Below are positions 13,008 to 15,755 of a stretch of 15,755 bases of DNA, in pieces (the first letter of the stretch is position 1; each line of letters opens with the position of its first letter). Location of the stretch: positions 14,917-30,671 of the forward strand of contig KL568525.1 in the NCBI GenBank assembly GCA_000715605.1, written 5' to 3'. Position numbers and translations under genes: made by a program. Under the pieces are notes generated by a model that was not told the origin of the DNA, searched no databases, and saw nothing but the letters and a program-made list of their open reading frames with translations. The DNA is from Streptomyces speibonae (GTDB taxonomy: Bacteria > Actinomycetota > Actinomycetes > Streptomycetales > Streptomycetaceae).

Positions 13008-13931
13008 TCAGCGGAGGGCTTCGAGGACGCGCCGGGTGGCCTCGGCGACCAGCGGGTTGCTGGGCTCCGCGTCCCGGTCGGGACGGTCGGTCAGGACGGC
13101 CAGCACCAGCGGGGCGCCGCGCTCCGGCCACAGGACGGCGACGTCGTTGGCCCGGCCGTAGTCGCCGGTGCCGGTCTTGTCGCCCACCTTCCAGCCGCGG
13201 GGGGCGCCCGCCCGGATGCGCTCCCCGCCGGTGGTGCTGCCCACCAGCCACTCCGTCAGCAGCGTCCGCTGGGCGGCCGGCAGGGCGTCGCCGACGACGA
13301 GGGCGCGGTAGTCGGCGGCGACGGCCCGCGCGGTCGTGGTGTCCCGGGGGTCCTTCGGCGGGTTGCCGCCCAGATGGGGTTCGTACTGGTCCAGGCGGCT
13401 GACGGAGTCGCCGAGTCCGCGCAGGTAGGCATTGAGCCCGGACGGGCCGTCGAGGTCGCGCAGCAGCAGGTTGGCGGCGGTGTTGTCGCTCTCGCGGACG
13501 GCGGCGTCGCAGAGTTCCCGCAGGGTCATGCCGGTGCCGGTGTGCTTCTCGGTGACCGGCGAGTAGGTGACGAGGTCGTCGCGGGTGTAGCGGACGCGCT
13601 CGTCGAGGCGGGAGAGCGGGCCGCGGTCCATGACGGCGGCCGCGGCGAGGGTCTTGAAGACGGAGCAGATCGCGAAGCGTTCGTCGGCGCGGTGGACCAC
13701 GGTGGCCCCGGTACCGGTGTCGACGGCGTACACCCCGAGGCGGGCGCCGTGCTCGCGTTCGAGACCGGCGAGGCTCCGGGGGGTGACCGGGGCGGGTGCG
13801 CCCCGGCCCGAGGAGGGCGAGGACGGTGCCGCGGTGCCGTCGCGGCCCCGCTCCTCGCCGGTGGCGCACCCGGCCACGGGAGCGAGGGCCGCGGCCAGCA
13901 GCAGGGCGCGGCGGGAAGGCTGTGAGGTCAC
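13008..13931 (-). CDS. bla: Class A beta-lactamase, Tat-type lipoprotein
   Basis: The 307-residue product hydrolyses beta-lactam rings outside the membrane. Its N-terminus has a twin-arginine motif (SRRALLL) and a lipobox-like PVAGC (Cys22), so it is probably exported folded and lipid-anchored. Catalytic motifs are SVFK (Ser90, Lys93; Ambler 70-73), SDN (148-150; Ambler 130-132) and KTGTGDYG (252-259; Ambler 234 onward). YSPVTEKH, typical of class A enzymes, is also present. The omega loop reads YEPHLGG: the general base Glu184 (Ambler 166) is kept, but the following position 170, normally Asn, is Gly. GTG 13931 has GGGAG eight bases upstream. It starts 28 nt after the penicillin-binding protein stop, so the two form an operon, likely controlled by the divergent LysR gene. 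Confidence 0.93.
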   Translation of the reverse strand: MTSQPSRRALLLAAALAPVAGCATGEERGRDGTAAPSSPSSGRGAPAPVTPRSLAGLEREHGARLGVYAVDTGTGATVVHRADERFAICSVFKTLAAAAVMDRGPLSRLDERVRYTRDDLVTYSPVTEKHTGTGMTLRELCDAAVRESDNTAANLLLRDLDGPSGLNAYLRGLGDSVSRLDQYEPHLGGNPPKDPRDTTTARAVAADYRALVVGDALPAAQRTLLTEWLVGSTTGGERIRAGAPRGWKVGDKTGTGDYGRANDVAVLWPERGAPLVLAVLTDRPDRDAEPSNPLVAEATRRVLEALR

Positions 13932-13959
13932 GAAGGACGCTCCCTTTCGTTCGGTGCGG

Positions 13960-15579
13960 TCAGGACTCGGGGACGGCGGACAGCAGCTCACGGATCACCG
14001 GCCCCGCCGAGCCGCCGCCGGTGACGCCCTCCTCGACGACGCAGGCCACGGCCACGTTGCCCCGGTGGGCGACCATCCAGCCGTTGTTGTCCTGCTCGTC
14101 GGAGACCTCGGCGGTGCCGGTCTTGGCGCCGATCTCGCCGGGCAGGCCGGCCAGGACGCGCGCGGTGCCCTCGGTGACCGTGGCGCGCAGCAGTGTGCGC
14201 AGCTGGGTGACGACCTCGCGGGGCAGCGGGGTGGTGCGGGTGGTGTCCTCGGTGCCGTCGACGAGCGTGGGCTGGTGGAAGGTGCCCGACACGGCCGTCG
14301 CGGTGACCGACGCCATGATCAGCGGATTGGCCTGAACCCGGCCCTGCCCGATCATCGACGCGGCCTTCTCCGTGGCGTCGCGCGGCACCGGCACCGAGCC
14401 GTCGTAGGAGGGGATGCCCACGTGCCAGGTCTGGCCGACCCCGAAGTACTTCTTCGCCACGTCCCCGAGTTCGCCCTCGCCGAGTTCGCCGCGCAGGCTG
14501 ATGAACGCGGTGTTGCAGGACTCGGTGAAGTCCTTGCGGAAGGTGGCGCCGGGGTGTTCCGACGTCTCCACGTTCTGGAAGCGCTTGCCCACCGTCAGGT
14601 ACTTGGGACAGTCCACGACGTCGTCCGGTGCCACGGCGTCCTTCAGCAGCAGGGCGCTGCTGGTGACGATCTTCCAGGTGGAGCCGGGGGCGTAGGTGCC
14701 GGAGACGGCGCGGTTGAAGCCTGCGGCGGGCGAGTTGGCCACGGCGAGGATCTCGCCGTCGTCGATGCGCAGGGCGACGAGCGCGGCGTTCTTGGCGTCG
14801 GCCCGCTCCAGGGCGCGTTCGGCGGCCGCCTGCCAGCGGGCGTCGAGGGTGGTGCGGACGGGGCCGTCGTCCCCCCGGGGCTTCTCGCCGCCGAAGGACG
14901 CCTCCGTGCGCTCGATCTCGCCGGTGGCCCGGTCGACGAGGTGCACCGCGCCGCGCGGGCCGCCGTCCGCGGCCCCGGCGAGCTGGGCGAGGACCGGCGC
15001 GAGGGAGGGGTGGGTGGTGCCGGTCAGGGTCTCGCCGTCGCGGTCGGTGGCCTCGACGGGCGCGCTCTCCTCGCGCTCGAGGCGGAACTTCTCCGTGTCG
15101 CTGAGTCTCGGGTGGACGACCGACAGCTTCCACTCCACCTTCCAGGTCCCGTCGTCCTGCTCCCGCAGCGGCAGCTCCGAGGTGTACGTCCAGGTGCCGA
15201 GGCCCTTGACGGGCATCCGCGCGGTGAAGGGCACGGTGAGGGTGCCGTCGTCGCCCTCCTGGGGTTTCCCGGCCGTGAGCCGCGGTTTCTCGATGTCGAG
15301 CCCGGAGGTGAAGCTGCCCAGGATCTGCTCCGCGCGGTCGGGTCCGGTGGTGCGGGCGGCGGCGTCCGGCAGCCGTCCGGCCGCCCAGTCGGCGAGGAAC
15401 GCCCGGGCCTCGGACACCGCCTCGGGATCGGGTCCGGTGTCGTTCTCGAAGGGGCCGAGGCCGGCCGCGTACGCGCCGCCCGCCGCGACCGCGGCCACGA
15501 CGGCCACGGCGGTGAGGGACCTGGCAATTCTGCGCGGGCGGCGGGGGCCGCCCGGGGAGAGGTCGGGATAGGTGTTCAT
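13960..15579 (-). CDS. Class B penicillin-binding protein with MecA-N-type domain
   Basis: The 539-residue product has a short cytoplasmic tail and one membrane helix (about 19-40). An NTF2-like MecA_N domain (about 52-160) and a linker follow, then a transpeptidase domain (about 238-535). Active-site motifs are STWK (Ser300, Lys303), SCN (354-356) and KTG (486-488), all intact. It would cross-link peptidoglycan at the outer face of the membrane. PBPs of this architecture beside a beta-lactamase gene resemble the PcbR-type, low-affinity PBPs of beta-lactam-producing or resistant actinomycetes, but resistance cannot be read from sequence alone. ATG 15579 is the first start before the helix. 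The ribosome binding site is weak: GGAG is too close, though a GGGG lies 7 nt away. The beta-lactamase gene follows directly. Confidence 0.92.
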   Translation of the reverse strand: MNTYPDLSPGGPRRPRRIARSLTAVAVVAAVAAGGAYAAGLGPFENDTGPDPEAVSEARAFLADWAAGRLPDAAARTTGPDRAEQILGSFTSGLDIEKPRLTAGKPQEGDDGTLTVPFTARMPVKGLGTWTYTSELPLREQDDGTWKVEWKLSVVHPRLSDTEKFRLEREESAPVEATDRDGETLTGTTHPSLAPVLAQLAGAADGGPRGAVHLVDRATGEIERTEASFGGEKPRGDDGPVRTTLDARWQAAAERALERADAKNAALVALRIDDGEILAVANSPAAGFNRAVSGTYAPGSTWKIVTSSALLLKDAVAPDDVVDCPKYLTVGKRFQNVETSEHPGATFRKDFTESCNTAFISLRGELGEGELGDVAKKYFGVGQTWHVGIPSYDGSVPVPRDATEKAASMIGQGRVQANPLIMASVTATAVSGTFHQPTLVDGTEDTTRTTPLPREVVTQLRTLLRATVTEGTARVLAGLPGEIGAKTGTAEVSDEQDNNGWMVAHRGNVAVACVVEEGVTGGGSAGPVIRELLSAVPES

Positions 15580-15616
15580 GCTCCGACCCCAGCAGGGGGT
15601 GGCACCGTGCGTCCAA

Positions 15617-15664
15617 GACCGATATGGATCATGAAACGATTAATACTCGATATGATGACTGGTC
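15617..15664. promoter_or_regulatory. AT-rich divergent promoter between the PBP operon and the LysR gene
   Basis: This stretch is far richer in A and T than anything else in the window. It contains a direct repeat of CGATATG (15620-15626 and 15648-15654) and an ATCAT...ATGAT dyad (15628-15632 and 15652-15656). TATGAT at 15651-15656 is a good -10 ending 8 nt before the LysR GTG, which would make that mRNA nearly leaderless. LysR regulators usually bind such short dyads between themselves and a divergent target operon. Confidence 0.5.
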
Positions 15665-15755
15665 GTGGACCTGGTGCGGCACCTGGAGTGCTTCGTGGCT
15701 GTTGCAGAAGAGTCACACTTCGGGCGTGCCGCGGCCCGTCTGGGGATGGCGCAGC
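15665..15755 (+). CDS. LysR-family transcriptional regulator, N-terminal part (partial)
   Basis: The frame runs from GTG 15665 to the right edge. Its 30 residues read MDLVRHLECFVAVAEESHFG then RAAARLGMAQ, the standard first helices of a LysR winged helix-turn-helix. The effector domain is outside the window. It faces away from the PBP/beta-lactamase operon, the usual layout for a LysR regulator and its target. LysR proteins such as BlaA of Streptomyces cacaoi and AmpR of enterobacteria control beta-lactamase genes in this way. Repressor or activator mode cannot be told. No ribosome binding site precedes the GTG. Confidence 0.88.
   Translation, partial: MDLVRHLECFVAVAEESHFGRAAARLGMAQ

Overview
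The window is very GC-rich, its codons end almost always in G or C, and it uses GTG and TTG starts with GGAGG-type ribosome binding sites. Together with the protein families present this points to a Streptomyces or close relative. The layout resembles a chromosomal accessory and regulatory region rather than one biosynthetic cluster. No tRNA, rRNA, CRISPR array or intact insertion sequence was seen.

Left part (1-2760): the 3' end of an HPr-like phosphocarrier gene, a small GHKL ATPase of the RsbW-like type, and a convergent GNAT acetyltransferase. Next come a stretch holding an unrecognised small membrane ORF fused in frame to the first ~34 residues of a broken response regulator, and then a complete secreted NodB-type polysaccharide deacetylase.

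Centre-left (2760-5280): two minus-strand membrane genes, a PAP2-type polytopic protein and a membrane-anchored DM13 protein. They are followed by a 370-bp divergent control region. It contains two AGACG-N3-CGTCT dyads 50 bp apart, a 13-bp tandem repeat and two TGCGG-N4-CCGCA hairpins, but no regulator gene lies next to it.

Centre (5280-10010): a rightward signalling block of a DedA membrane protein, a NarL-type histidine kinase that may be translated from a leaderless mRNA, its overlapping response regulator, and a 697-residue PAS-GAF-SpoIIE-HATPase protein. The phosphatase domain of that last protein has lost two of the usual metal-binding aspartates. Immediately after it, on the other strand, is the first 65 codons of an ECF41-like sigma factor cut off abruptly.

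Right part (10280-15755): an orphan sugar-type ABC substrate-binding lipoprotein, a zinc-ribbon single-pass membrane protein of a Streptomyces-specific type, and a MhuD-like haem-degrading monooxygenase. The end is a beta-lactam-related locus: a minus-strand operon of a MecA-N-type penicillin-binding protein followed by a Tat-lipoprotein class A beta-lactamase, with a divergent LysR regulator that runs off the window.

The points most worth a second look are the probable pseudophosphatase beside a truncated sigma factor, the two 5'-only regulator remnants, the crowded 4912-5281 regulatory region, and the LysR/PBP/beta-lactamase locus whose beta-lactamase has an unusual omega loop.
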